From Rubrivivax sp. (GTDB taxonomy: Bacteria; Pseudomonadota; Gammaproteobacteria; Burkholderiales; Burkholderiaceae_C): DNA of 64,000 nucleotides. Positions 55,809 to 64,000 of the stretch are shown here, piece by piece. The DNA is taken from positions 248,001 through 312,000 of the forward strand of contig JAURZM010000050.1 in the NCBI GenBank assembly GCA_030653385.1, given 5' to 3'. Position numbers and translations under genes: made by a program. The first letter of the stretch is position 1, and each line of letters begins with the position of its first letter. The notes under the pieces were generated by a model. It saw nothing but the letters and a program-made list of their open reading frames with translations. It searched no databases and was not told where the DNA came from.

Positions 55809-57620
55809 TCAGCTGAAGGTGCCGAAGCCCGTGCGCGGCGCCATTTCGATGCGCGCCCGGCCCTGGTTCTTGGCCGCGTACAAGGCCCGGTCGGCGCGCG
55901 ACAGCAGCTGTTCGAGCGTGCTGCCGTGGCGCGGGAAAAGGGCGATGCCGGCTGAAAACGACGCGTTGGGCGTGCGCCGCCGGCCCGGTTCGGGTGGCAG
56001 CGACTGGAAGGCCTGCAACAGGCGCGTCAGCATGGCCTGGGCACCGTCGCCGTCGAGCTCGGGCATGACGGCCACAAACTCTTCGCCGCCGTGGCGGCAG
56101 ACCACGTCGCTGCGCCTGAGCATCTGGCGCAGCAGCGTCGCAAAACGCTGCAGCACCAGGTCACCGGCCTGGTGGCCGTAGGTGTCGTTCAGCAGCTTGA
56201 AGTGGTCCAGGTCGATCAGCACCACACACAGTGTCTTCTGCTGCCGGCGCGCCAGGTCCAGCAGGCCCGGCGCCACCTCGAAGAGGTAGCGGCGGTTGTG
56301 CAGGCCGGTCAGCGGATCGTTCAGCGCCTGTTCCCGCAGCTTGTTGTGCAGCATCTCGGTTTCGGCCATCTGCGCCTGCAGCGCCGTGTTCAGCGCGGCC
56401 AGGCGGTGACGGTCGTCTTCGGCCGATTGGCGTGAATCCACCGCCAGGTCACGTTCACGCTGAGCGGCCGCCAGCTGGTGGGTGACTTCGAGCGCGATGA
56501 AGCGGGCGCGTGCGCTGCGGCCGACCAGCTGTTCGTAGCGGGCATGCACCTCGCGCATGCAGGCCAGCGCGGCGCGGTGGTCGCCGGTCTGTTCGCAGGC
56601 ATCGGCCAGCACCTTGTGCAGTTCCATCAACTCGTAGGGTTGGTCGTTCAAACCCCGCTTGCGGCGTTGCTGCAGCGTCTGTTCGGCCACGGCGCGGGCA
56701 CCGGTGGCGTCGCCGCGGGCCATCAGGCAGCGGGCCTGCAGCCAGGCCCACAGCACCATGCCGTCGCCGTCACCCACGGCCGTCACCGGGCCTGCCGCCA
56801 GGTGCTGCAAGGCGGCGTCCACTTCACCCATGGCCAGGTGGCCCAGGGCCAACGGCAAGGCATAACGTTTCAGTGCACCGGGCACCAGTTCGTTTTCGTT
56901 GGCCCGCAGGAAGTCCACCATGGCACGGGCTTGCGAGGGTTCGCCGCCCGCGTTGTAGATGATGATCAGGTTGGTGGCGGCCGTGGTCAGCGCCGGTGCG
57001 GCCCTGGCTTCGCGTGCCGCGGTCAGGGCCTGTTCGCTGAGCCGGCGTGCGTCTTCCAGGTTGTACAGGTCGTGGTGGTAACCGCCCAGGTTGCTGAGCG
57101 CCGTGATGCGGGGGCCGGCCATGCCGGTCTGGGTGGCCGCGTCGCTGGCGGCGTAGAAGTGGCGCAGCGCCAGGTCGGTGTCGCCCAGCAGTTTGGCCGT
57201 GATGGCGCGCGAGTTGTGGGCCACGAAGTTCAGCAGCGTCAGCAGCGGCTCGGGCGCCAGGTCGGGCGTCAGTGCCGGGCACTGGTCGATGGCCCTGTGC
57301 AAGCGGGCCGAGCCCGCATAGTCACCGCTGCGCCGCAGCGCAATGGCTTCGACCTCGTCGCACCAGCGCATGCCCGGCAGGTCCTGGCGCGGTTCGAAGC
57401 CGCGGCGTGCCAGTTCCAGCGCCTGCAAGGCCACGTTGGCATCGCCCGAGCGCACCTCGGCCAGGGCCACGTGAAGCCAGCCGGTGGCCGCGTGCGGTTC
57501 GCCGAAGCGCGTGATGCGCTGCCCCAGGTCGCGTGCGGCCAAGGGGTCGAGGTAACACTGCTGCCAGGCGGCTTCGATCAGCGACTCGACGGCGGCTTCA
57601 GGCAAGTTCGCTGTTGTCAC
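55809..57620 (-). CDS. Diguanylate cyclase with N-terminal TPR-like region
   Basis: A 603-residue signalling protein. The first about 380 residues are Ala/Leu-rich helical repeats of TPR type. A coiled-coil (about 390-430) joins them to a GGDEF domain with active-site RHGGEEF and the inhibitory RxxD site as RRSD five residues before it, so c-di-GMP feedback control is likely. No membrane segment, so it is cytoplasmic. The GTG start follows the comFB-like gene by 7 bp, so the two are probably co-translated. Confidence 0.9.
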   Translation of the reverse strand: MTTANLPEAAVESLIEAAWQQCYLDPLAARDLGQRITRFGEPHAATGWLHVALAEVRSGDANVALQALELARRGFEPRQDLPGMRWCDEVEAIALRRSGDYAGSARLHRAIDQCPALTPDLAPEPLLTLLNFVAHNSRAITAKLLGDTDLALRHFYAASDAATQTGMAGPRITALSNLGGYHHDLYNLEDARRLSEQALTAAREARAAPALTTAATNLIIIYNAGGEPSQARAMVDFLRANENELVPGALKRYALPLALGHLAMGEVDAALQHLAAGPVTAVGDGDGMVLWAWLQARCLMARGDATGARAVAEQTLQQRRKRGLNDQPYELMELHKVLADACEQTGDHRAALACMREVHARYEQLVGRSARARFIALEVTHQLAAAQRERDLAVDSRQSAEDDRHRLAALNTALQAQMAETEMLHNKLREQALNDPLTGLHNRRYLFEVAPGLLDLARRQQKTLCVVLIDLDHFKLLNDTYGHQAGDLVLQRFATLLRQMLRRSDVVCRHGGEEFVAVMPELDGDGAQAMLTRLLQAFQSLPPEPGRRRTPNASFSAGIALFPRHGSTLEQLLSRADRALYAAKNQGRARIEMAPRTGFGTFS

Positions 57621-57627
57621 CGGATGT

Positions 57628-57918
57628 TCAGCCGCGTGCTCGCATGGCGGTGCGGGCCTGCACGAAGCCGAAGGCGTATTCCACCGAGTCCTGCAGTTGC
57701 CGTTCGCTGTCGCCGCGCTCGCGTTCGCTCAGGTAGAAGACAAAGTCCACTTCATGCCGGATGTAACGCGGTGGCAGGCGGTTCAAGGCCACGCAGGCCA
57801 CGTCGGCCAGCAGTTCGGGGTTGTGGTCCAGGCCCGGGTACTGGGCGGCCTGGCGCAGCACCGCGTCGTAGACGGCCCGTTCGTTGTGGTTGCGGACGGA
57901 GGTGAAGTCTGCGCTCAT
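57628..57918 (-). CDS. ComFB-family (late competence) protein, possible c-di-GMP receptor
   Basis: A 96-residue soluble protein with the ComFB core DVACVALNRLPPRYIRHEVDFVFYLSERER. Some ComFB proteins bind c-di-GMP. It sits 7 bp before the diguanylate cyclase gene, suggesting a synthesis/receptor pair. ATG 57918 is used; a longer frame to 58002 overlaps nadA and is not expected. Confidence 0.8.
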   Translation of the reverse strand: MSADFTSVRNHNERAVYDAVLRQAAQYPGLDHNPELLADVACVALNRLPPRYIRHEVDFVFYLSERERGDSERQLQDSVEYAFGFVQARTAMRARG

Positions 57919-57998
57919 GGTCGTCTCTAACCCCACCATGGGGTACAGCCCGTTATCGGCGGCAACGCGGCGGTCCTGAAGCACGGCGGAGCCTGGCT

Positions 57999-59111
57999 TC
58001 AAGCAGCCCCGACGTTGGGCACGAAGCCCTGCTGAGGCAGCGTCACGCTGGCCGGGTTGTGCTTGACGAAGTCCAGCATGCGGTCAATGCAGCCCAGCGC
58101 CTGGCTGCGCGTGGGTTCGGGCACGTGGACTTCACCGCTGCCGGTTTCCAGGCAGGCCACCACGCCCTGCAGTGCATTCATGGCCATCCAGGGGCAGTGT
58201 GCGCAGCTCTTGCAGGTGGCGCTGTTGCCGGCGGTGGGCGCTTCGATCAGCGTCTTGCCCGGCGCCAGTTGCCGCATGCGGTGCAGGATGCCGTTGTCGG
58301 TGGCCACGATGTAGGTCTGGGCCTTGCCCTTCACGACCGCGTTCAGCAACTGCGTGGTGCTGCCCACCACGTCGGCCAGTTCGACCACGCGCTTCGGAGA
58401 TTCCGGGTGCACCAGCACCATCGCATCCGGGTGTTGCTGCTTCAGCAATTCCAGTTCCAGGCCCTTGAATTCGTCATGCACGATGCAGGCACCGTTCCAC
58501 AACAGCATGTCGGCGCCGGTGTTGTCCTGGATGTAGCGGCCCAGGTGGCGGTCGGGCGCCCACAGGATCTTCTGGCCCTGGTCCTTCAGGTGCTTGACGA
58601 TGGCCAGCGCACACGAGCTGGTCACCATCCAGTCGGCACGGGCCTTCACGGCGGCGCTGGTGTTGGCGTAGACCACCACCTGGCGGTCGGGGTGGGCGTC
58701 GCAAAAGGCACTGAATTCGTCGGCGGGGCAACCCAGGTCCAGGCTGCAGGTGGCTTCCAGGTCGGGCATCAGCACACGTTTGTCGGGCGACAGGATCTTG
58801 GCGCTTTCGCCCATGAAGCGCACACCGGCCACCACCAGGGTCTGCGCCGGGTGGTCGCGGCCGAAGCGCGCCATCTCCAGCGAATCGGCGACGCAGCCCC
58901 CGGTTTCGTGCGCCAGGTCCTGCAGGTCGCCGTCGACGTAGTAGTGGGCCACCAGCACCGCCTGGTGCTGCTTCAGCAGGGCCGCGGCGCGGGCCTTGGT
59001 GGCCAGCCGTTCAGCGGGTGACAGCGGCGGGGGCACCTGGGCCCAGGCCTGCGAGGTGCAACTGCTGCCGTCGCGGTCTTGCCGCGTGAAATCGTAGAGG
59101 ATCTGGTTCAC
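57999..59111 (-). CDS. nadA: Quinolinate synthase A
   Basis: A 370-residue [4Fe-4S] enzyme that condenses iminoaspartate with dihydroxyacetone phosphate. [17 protein letters not shown] near residue 57, the cluster Cys in [22 protein letters not shown] and [13 protein letters not shown]. The length matches NadA. Its partner NadB is encoded nearby; nadC was not seen in the window. The comFB-like gene follows 80 bp downstream on the same strand. Confidence 0.97.
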   Translation of the reverse strand: MNQILYDFTRQDRDGSSCTSQAWAQVPPPLSPAERLATKARAAALLKQHQAVLVAHYYVDGDLQDLAHETGGCVADSLEMARFGRDHPAQTLVVAGVRFMGESAKILSPDKRVLMPDLEATCSLDLGCPADEFSAFCDAHPDRQVVVYANTSAAVKARADWMVTSSCALAIVKHLKDQGQKILWAPDRHLGRYIQDNTGADMLLWNGACIVHDEFKGLELELLKQQHPDAMVLVHPESPKRVVELADVVGSTTQLLNAVVKGKAQTYIVATDNGILHRMRQLAPGKTLIEAPTAGNSATCKSCAHCPWMAMNALQGVVACLETGSGEVHVPEPTRSQALGCIDRMLDFVKHNPASVTLPQQGFVPNVGAA

Positions 59112-59164
59112 TGAAGCTACCTTTGTGCCGCGCCCGCCGGACTTCGCCTTTCAGGCGAACGGGC

Positions 59165-60088
59165 TCATGTGCGTGATGGTAGTGGCGCGGCGTGTCTGCC
59201 GAAAAACTGCCCTGGTGGTGCCCCCACCGAACGCCGCACCATGGCCGTGAAAGCGCTGGCGCTGGCATAACCCAGCTCAGCTGCGATCACACCCATGGGC
59301 TTGCCCTGCGCGGCCAGCGTCAGTGCACGTGCCAGCAGCACCTGCTGGCGCCAGGGGCCGAAGCTGCTGCCCAGTTCCTGCCTGAACAGGCGGGCCACGG
59401 TGCGGGCGCTGGCACCGGCTTCGGCGGCCCAGGCGTCCAGCGTGGTGTGGCGTGTGGGGTCTTCGATCACCGCCTGGCACAGGCCGCGCAGGCGTTTGTC
59501 CTGCGGCAGATCGATGCCCAGGCGCACCGGCGCGGCGCGGCGCAGTTCGTCCAGCGCCAGCTCGCCCAGCCGGCGTTCACGTGCCAGCAGCTCGGGGCCG
59601 GGGCTGGACTTGCCGTCCATCTCGATGTCCATTTGCAGCACCACCTCGCGCAGCAGCGCGCTGACTTCCAGCACCCGGCAGGTGTTCCAGGCCGGCTGAC
59701 CTGTGCTGCGGTCGTCCCGCGGTGCGACCGGGCCGGGCCGGTCGAGGTCCGGATGCACGTACAACGTGCGCAACTCGCCGGCTTCCACGACGGTCACCCT
59801 GTGCTCGATGTTCGGCGGGATCCAGACCGCACGCCAGGCCGGCACCAGGTAGGTGCTCTGGCCCGCGGAGATGTGGGCCGCGCCAGAGATGGCAATGGCC
59901 ACCTGCGCCCAGGCGTGGCTGTGCGGCTGGATCTCGGTGTCGGGCGCCATGTGGCGCGACTTGGCGCGCACCGGGCGTGCCGGCGTGGGCACGTAGCGGC
60001 GCGGGTCCTGCGGGGGCAAGAGGGTTCGGGGAGTCGCACGGGACAAGCTGCGCGCCCGGGATGGCTTGTGAGGCATGTCGTGAGGCAT
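59165..60088 (-). CDS. AraC-family transcriptional regulator
   Basis: A 307-residue regulator. An N-terminal cupin sensor (HSHAWAQVAIAISG, VPAWRAVWIPPNIEHRV) and a C-terminal AraC DNA-binding domain with two helix-turn-helix segments (LDAWAAEAGASARTVARLFRQE and MGVIAAELGYASASAFTAMVRR). The gene is divergent from an MFS transporter and probably controls it; a 10-bp tandem repeat lies between them. Ligand unknown. Confidence 0.92.
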   Translation of the reverse strand: MPHDMPHKPSRARSLSRATPRTLLPPQDPRRYVPTPARPVRAKSRHMAPDTEIQPHSHAWAQVAIAISGAAHISAGQSTYLVPAWRAVWIPPNIEHRVTVVEAGELRTLYVHPDLDRPGPVAPRDDRSTGQPAWNTCRVLEVSALLREVVLQMDIEMDGKSSPGPELLARERRLGELALDELRRAAPVRLGIDLPQDKRLRGLCQAVIEDPTRHTTLDAWAAEAGASARTVARLFRQELGSSFGPWRQQVLLARALTLAAQGKPMGVIAAELGYASASAFTAMVRRSVGAPPGQFFGRHAAPLPSRT

Positions 60089-60125
60089 GTCGTGTGGAGG
60101 GGGCTGTGCAGCGCAGTGGCAAGAT

Positions 60126-60145
60126 TTCGACAGAGTTTGACAGAC
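60126..60145. promoter_or_regulatory. Tandem 10-bp repeat in the AraC/MFS gap, probable operator
   Basis: TTCGACAGAG is followed directly by TTTGACAGAC, two near-identical 10-bp direct repeats one helix turn apart. Direct repeats of this spacing are typical binding sites of AraC proteins. Confidence 0.5.
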
Positions 60146-60186
60146 TATCGCAACCCGGCCTCAGCAGCAGCACCTACATTGGCGGC

Positions 60187-61419
60187 ATGTCGACGCTTTC
60201 GATGCCCTCTTCGGCACCCACCCCGCTGCGCCAGGACGCCACGCTGATCGGTCTGGTCGGCCTGGGTCACGGTGTCAGCCACTTCAGCCAGCTCTTGCTG
60301 GCGCCGCTGTTTCCGTGGTTGAAGGATGTTTTTGCCGTCAGCTACACCGAGCTGGGTTTCCTGCTGACGATCTTCTTCGTCGTGTCCTGTGTGGTGCAGA
60401 CGGTGTCGGGCTTCTGGGTCGACCGTTACGGCCCGCGGCCCATCTTGCTGGCCGGCATCCTGTTGCTGGGCGTGGCCGCGCTGGGGTATGCGGCCAGCAC
60501 CAGCTACTGGATGCTGGCGCTGTTTTCGGTCGTGGCCGGCACCGGCAACGGTGTTTTCCACCCCGCCGACTACACCTTGATCAACCGCCGTGTCAGCAAG
60601 GCGCGGCTGGGCCATGCCTACAGCGTGCACGGGCTCACCGGCAACTTGGGCTGGGGCCTGGCGCCGCTGGTGCTGGTGCCTTTGACACTGGCCTATTCCT
60701 GGCGCGTGGCACTGCTGTGTGCCGCCTGCCTGGCATTCATCGTGCTGCTGTTGTTGTGGTTCAAGCGCGATGAACTGGTGTTGCCGCCGCTGCCGGCCGC
60801 CGCCCCGTCTGCTGCTGCGCCGGAAGGCTCTTTCGACTTCCTGGCCATTCCTGCGGTATGGATGTGTTTCGGCTTTTTCTTCTTCTACGCCGGCACCTTG
60901 TCCATCGTGCAGACCTTCGGCCCCGAGGCGGCGCGCCAGATGCACGCCGTGCCCACGCACCTGGCGGCCTTGTGCGTGACGGTTTACATGCTGTTCAGTG
61001 CGGGTGGCATGTTGTTGGGCGGCTTTCTGGCGGCCGACCCCCAGCGCTGCGAACGCATCGTGGGCACCGCGTTTGCCCTGGCGGCACTGCTGGCGTTGCT
61101 GGTGGCGCTGACTCCGGTGCCGGCACTGGCGGTGCCGGTGATCTTCGGCGCCATGGGCCTGCTGGCCGGCATTGCCGGGCCCTCGCGTGACCTGCTCGTC
61201 AAGCAGGCCACGCCCGAAAACGCCACCGGCCGTGTTTATGGCGTGGTCTATTCGGGGCTGGACATCGGGCAGGCGCTGATTCCGTTGGCCATCGGCTGGT
61301 TGATGGACCACCAGTCCTGGGCCGGCGTCTGGCTCTCGCTGGCCGCGCTGCAGGCGGTGTTGATTGCCAGTGCGCTGAACGTGCGACGGGTGCGGCGCAC
61401 GGCGCTGGTGCCGGCTTGA
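60187..61419 (+). CDS. MFS transporter
   Basis: A 410-residue major facilitator protein with about twelve hydrophobic segments. LGHGVSHFSQLLLAPLFPW opens the first helix; the loop WVDRYGPRPILLAG is the conserved between-helix 2/3 motif. It resembles FsrR/FosmidoR-type exporters. Likely controlled by the divergent AraC regulator. Ends 4 bp from the convergent isomerase gene. Substrate unknown. Confidence 0.88.
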   Translation: MSTLSMPSSAPTPLRQDATLIGLVGLGHGVSHFSQLLLAPLFPWLKDVFAVSYTELGFLLTIFFVVSCVVQTVSGFWVDRYGPRPILLAGILLLGVAALGYAASTSYWMLALFSVVAGTGNGVFHPADYTLINRRVSKARLGHAYSVHGLTGNLGWGLAPLVLVPLTLAYSWRVALLCAACLAFIVLLLLWFKRDELVLPPLPAAAPSAAAPEGSFDFLAIPAVWMCFGFFFFYAGTLSIVQTFGPEAARQMHAVPTHLAALCVTVYMLFSAGGMLLGGFLAADPQRCERIVGTAFALAALLALLVALTPVPALAVPVIFGAMGLLAGIAGPSRDLLVKQATPENATGRVYGVVYSGLDIGQALIPLAIGWLMDHQSWAGVWLSLAALQAVLIASALNVRRVRRTALVPA

Positions 61420-61423
61420 AAGC

Positions 61424-62302
61424 TCAGACGCAGCTGCGGTGGCGCTCGACGCAAGTGTCCAGCACCTGACCGCCGTCTCTTTGCCACCAGTTGCTGCGCG
61501 AGAAGATTTCGACCTCGCTGTAGCCCGCGAAACCCTGCGCTTCCACCAGCGCTCGGATGCGCGGGATGTCGATCACCCCGTCGCCCATCATGCCGCGGTC
61601 TTCCAGCAGGTGCGTGGTGGGTGTGAGCCAGTCGCAGACGTGGAAGGCCAGCAGCCGGGCCGTGCCGGCACGGGTGATCTGTTCGGCCAGCGTCGGGTCC
61701 CACCAGACGTGGTACAGGTCCACCGCCAGGCCCAGCGCGCCGGTGCGGTCGGGGTCGAGTGCGTCGCAGACGTCCAGTGCCTGCGCCATCGTGTTGATGC
61801 AGGCACGGTCGGCGGCGTACATCGGGTGCAGCGGTTCGATGGCCAGCAGCATGTGGCGCTCTCGTGCGTCTTCCAGCAGTGCGGCGATGCCTTCGGTGAC
61901 TTGCTCGCGCGCGCCCTGGATGTCGCGGTGCGCCGCCCGGCCGGCCAGTGCGCCGGGCAGGCCGCCCACCACCAGCACCAGGCAGGGCGCGTTGAGCGTG
62001 CAGGCCTCGTCCAGCGCCCGTTTGTTGTCGTCGCGGCTGGCTTGCCGTCTGGCGGCGTCGGTATAGGTGAACATGCCACCGCGGCAGTAGCCGGACAGCT
62101 CGATGCCGTGGTCCTGCAGCTTGCGGGCCGTGGCCTGCAGGCCGGCGGCCGCGACCTGGTCGCGCCACGGTGACACGGCGCGAATGCCGCGCGCCGCACA
62201 GGCGTCCAGGATGTCCAGCAGCGGCCAGTCCACGCCGTGTTGCTGGCGCACGGTGGCGGTGTTGATGGACAGCCAGCGGTGGTCTTGCGAGAAGTCGCGC
62301 AT
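61424..62302 (-). CDS. Sugar phosphate isomerase/epimerase (TIM barrel)
   Basis: A 292-residue xylose-isomerase-like TIM-barrel protein. AIEPLHPMYAADRACINT, AVDLYHVWWDP, FHVCDW and YSEVEIFS supply the metal-binding Glu/Asp/His pattern. It is the third gene of an operon with a DUF993 protein and a Gfo/Idh/MocA oxidoreductase, suggesting sugar or inositol-like catabolism. Substrate unknown. Confidence 0.88.
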   Translation of the reverse strand: MRDFSQDHRWLSINTATVRQQHGVDWPLLDILDACAARGIRAVSPWRDQVAAAGLQATARKLQDHGIELSGYCRGGMFTYTDAARRQASRDDNKRALDEACTLNAPCLVLVVGGLPGALAGRAAHRDIQGAREQVTEGIAALLEDARERHMLLAIEPLHPMYAADRACINTMAQALDVCDALDPDRTGALGLAVDLYHVWWDPTLAEQITRAGTARLLAFHVCDWLTPTTHLLEDRGMMGDGVIDIPRIRALVEAQGFAGYSEVEIFSRSNWWQRDGGQVLDTCVERHRSCV

Positions 62303-62307
62303 GCGCT

Positions 62308-63495
62308 TCAGCTGTCCACGCCGTGCAGGGTCAGCAGGGCCCTCATGCGGTGGATGGCCAGGCCCGGTTCTTCGATGAGCCCCGCCGCATCAGCCAGCCG
62401 GAACAGTTCGCACAGGTGCAGCAAGGACCGTGTGCTCTGCTGGCCACCCACCATCGTGAAGTGGCTCTGGTGGCCGTTCAGCCAGGCCAAGAACACGACG
62501 CCGGTTTTGTAGAAACGTGTCGGCGCCTGGAAGATGTGGCGCGACAGCGGCACCGTGGGTGCCAGGATGGCGTGGAACCTTGCCGTGTCACCCGCAGCCA
62601 GCGCGGCCAGTGCGGCACTCGCGGCTGGCGCGACGGCGTCGAAGATGCCCAGCAACGCGTCGCTGTGCCGGTGCGTGGGTTCGCTGCCGACGCCGTCGCC
62701 GGCAATCAGTTCGGCATAGTTGAAGTCGTCGCCGGTGTACATGCGCACGCCCGGGGGCAGGCGGCGGCGCATCGCGACTTCCTTGTCCTTGTCGAGCAGG
62801 GAAATCTTGATGCCGTCGACCTTGGCAGCGTGTGCGTTGATGATGCCCAGCGCGGTGTCCATGGCCGCGTGGGTGTCCGCGCTGCCCCAGTATCCGGCCA
62901 GCGCGGGGTCGAACATCTCGCCCAGCCAGTGCAGCACCACGGGCTGCCTGGCCTGGCTGAGCACGCGGCTGTAGACACGTTCGTAGTCGGCCGGGCCCTT
63001 GGCCACCCGCGCCAGCGCACGGCTGGCCATCACGATGAGCTTGCCACCCAGCTTTTCGATGGCCGCCATCTGCTCTTCATAGGCGCGGATCACGTCGTCC
63101 ACGCTTTTGGCGTCTTCCACCGCCAGGTGGTCGGTGCCGCAGCCGCTGGCCAGCGTGGCACCTGGCACGTCCTTGGCTGCGTCGATGCTGCGGCGGATGA
63201 GTTCCAGCGACGTGGGCCAGTCCATGCCCATGCCGCGCTGTGCCGTGTCCATGGCCTCGGCCACCCCCAGGCCCATGTGCCACAGGCGCTGGCGGAAGGC
63301 GATGGTGGCGTCCCAGTCCACCGCACAATGCAGCCAGGGGTCGATGGCCGCACGCGGGTCGGCCACCACGTGGGCTGCGCTGTAGGCGACGCGGTTGAAA
63401 CGTGTACCAGGCGCGGCCGGTGTGAAGTTGCCGGGGCCGCGCACCGTGTGCGGTGCCAGCTGGCCGCTGGCGGTGGGCAGGGCGATCTGCATCAC
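62308..63495 (-). CDS. DUF993 family (dihydrodipicolinate synthase-like) protein
   Basis: A 395-residue protein matching DUF993, a distant relative of dihydrodipicolinate-synthase aldolases. ISLLDKDKEVAMRRRLPPG contains the likely Schiff-base Lys region, and MYTGDDFNYAELIAGDG follows. ATG overlaps the stop of the Gfo/Idh gene; the isomerase starts 5 bp after its end. A C-C bond cleaving role in the sugar pathway is inferred, not shown. Confidence 0.85.
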   Translation of the reverse strand: MMQIALPTASGQLAPHTVRGPGNFTPAAPGTRFNRVAYSAAHVVADPRAAIDPWLHCAVDWDATIAFRQRLWHMGLGVAEAMDTAQRGMGMDWPTSLELIRRSIDAAKDVPGATLASGCGTDHLAVEDAKSVDDVIRAYEEQMAAIEKLGGKLIVMASRALARVAKGPADYERVYSRVLSQARQPVVLHWLGEMFDPALAGYWGSADTHAAMDTALGIINAHAAKVDGIKISLLDKDKEVAMRRRLPPGVRMYTGDDFNYAELIAGDGVGSEPTHRHSDALLGIFDAVAPAASAALAALAAGDTARFHAILAPTVPLSRHIFQAPTRFYKTGVVFLAWLNGHQSHFTMVGGQQSTRSLLHLCELFRLADAAGLIEEPGLAIHRMRALLTLHGVDS

Positions 63496-64000
63496 AGCGC
63501 CAATGCGGGTACGTCGACCCAGCGCCGTTCCTTCGAGCTCTGCAGCGCGGCTTCCACCAGCTGCACACCCTTGGCACCTTCGGGCAGCGTCCAGCGATAG
63601 GGTGCGCCGGCGGTTTCATCGTCCACCACGTGGCGGATGAAAGCTTCCCACTGCAGCTTGAAGCCGTTGTCGTAGACCTGCGTGTCGGGCACTTCCTGCC
63701 ACTGATCGAAGAAGTTCATCGTCTGCTTCACGTCGGGGTTCCACACCGGGCGTGGTGTGTTGACGCGGCTTTGCGCGCGGCAGTCCTGCAGGCCCGCCAC
63801 GGCCGAGCCGTGTGTGCCATCGACATGGAAGGTGACCAGGTCGTCGCGCCGCACACGTGTGGCCCAGCTCATCGTCATCTGCGCCACCACGGGTTCGCCG
63901 TTGTGGCCCTTCAACTGCGCCGTGGCGTAGGCTGCGTCGTCGGCGGTGCAGTCGTAGGGCTTGCCGGCTTCGTCCCAGCGTTTGTCGATGTGCGTGGACG
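63492..64000 (-). CDS. Gfo/Idh/MocA family oxidoreductase, C-terminal part (5' end outside window)
   Basis: The frame is open from the window edge to 63492, giving about 168 C-terminal residues. The stretch VQLVEAALQSSKERRWVDVPAL and a preceding beta-sheet substrate domain are typical of Gfo/Idh/MocA NAD(P)-dependent dehydrogenases. First gene visible of the operon with DUF993 and the TIM-barrel isomerase. Apparent TTG at 63914 is not the true start, as coding continues upstream to the window end. Confidence 0.85.
   Translation of the reverse strand, partial: STHIDKRWDEAGKPYDCTADDAAYATAQLKGHNGEPVVAQMTMSWATRVRRDDLVTFHVDGTHGSAVAGLQDCRAQSRVNTPRPVWNPDVKQTMNFFDQWQEVPDTQVYDNGFKLQWEAFIRHVVDDETAGAPYRWTLPEGAKGVQLVEAALQSSKERRWVDVPALAL

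Overview
The window is a high-GC chromosomal segment from a betaproteobacterium, most likely Burkholderiales of the Rubrivivax/Leptothrix/Comamonadaceae type. The protein families, the threonine-molybdopterin synteny (alaC-hom-thrC-moeA-moaD-moaE), the gloB/methyltransferase/rnhA cluster and the dispersed palindromic intergenic repeats all point there. Assignment is by recognition from sequence alone; no database search was run. No rRNA, tRNA or CRISPR array was seen.

Layout. 1-6.5 kb: a large zinc-metalloprotease lipoprotein (cut by the window edge), the translation factor EttA, a small membrane protein and the RNA helicase RhlE. 6.6-8.5 kb: a RES/Xre toxin-antitoxin pair with its own promoter, translationally coupled to a membrane acyltransferase-like protein. 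8.5-17.8 kb: rRNA methylation, hydrolase, split chromate transporter, MFS, 2-hydroxyacid dehydrogenase, MltD, GloB, a methyltransferase and RNase HI. 17.9-22.2 kb: an RND efflux adaptor and pump. 22.3-31.7 kb: MoaA, an NlpC/P60 peptidase, propionyl-CoA synthetase, a stand-alone ACP/ketosynthase pair, an exported LigE-type DNA ligase, PhoH, Bcp peroxiredoxin and an Mth938-like protein.

31.7-38.8 kb: a complete-looking filamentous phage (inovirus) prophage of about 7.05 kb. It lies between the Mth938-like gene and alaC, whose promoters it must affect. It has a serine recombinase, an HUH rolling-circle Rep, Zot, a pVI-like protein, a TspB/pIII-like adsorption protein, a 27-residue pVII/pIX-like protein, the major coat protein, three small membrane proteins, an ssDNA-binding protein and a divergent HTH regulator. 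It also carries an unassigned plus-strand gene running into the 3' end of zot, and a 515-bp non-coding region with several perfect hairpins.

38.8-44.8 kb: threonine and molybdopterin synthesis, tightly coupled. 44.8-49.8 kb: a probable catabolic operon with a flavin reductase, a NicX-type 2,5-dihydroxypyridine dioxygenase, a NicD-like hydrolase, an acyl-CoA-dehydrogenase-fold protein lacking the usual catalytic Glu, and an acyl/aryl-CoA ligase. Together these look like an undescribed CoA-linked route for a pyridine-type compound. 49.9-59.1 kb: clpB behind a heat-shock-type promoter, an unknown protein, and the NAD genes nadB and nadA flanking a diguanylate cyclase and a ComFB-family protein. 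59.2-64 kb: a divergent AraC regulator/MFS pair and a three-gene sugar-type catabolic operon (Gfo/Idh/MocA, DUF993, TIM-barrel isomerase) cut by the window end.
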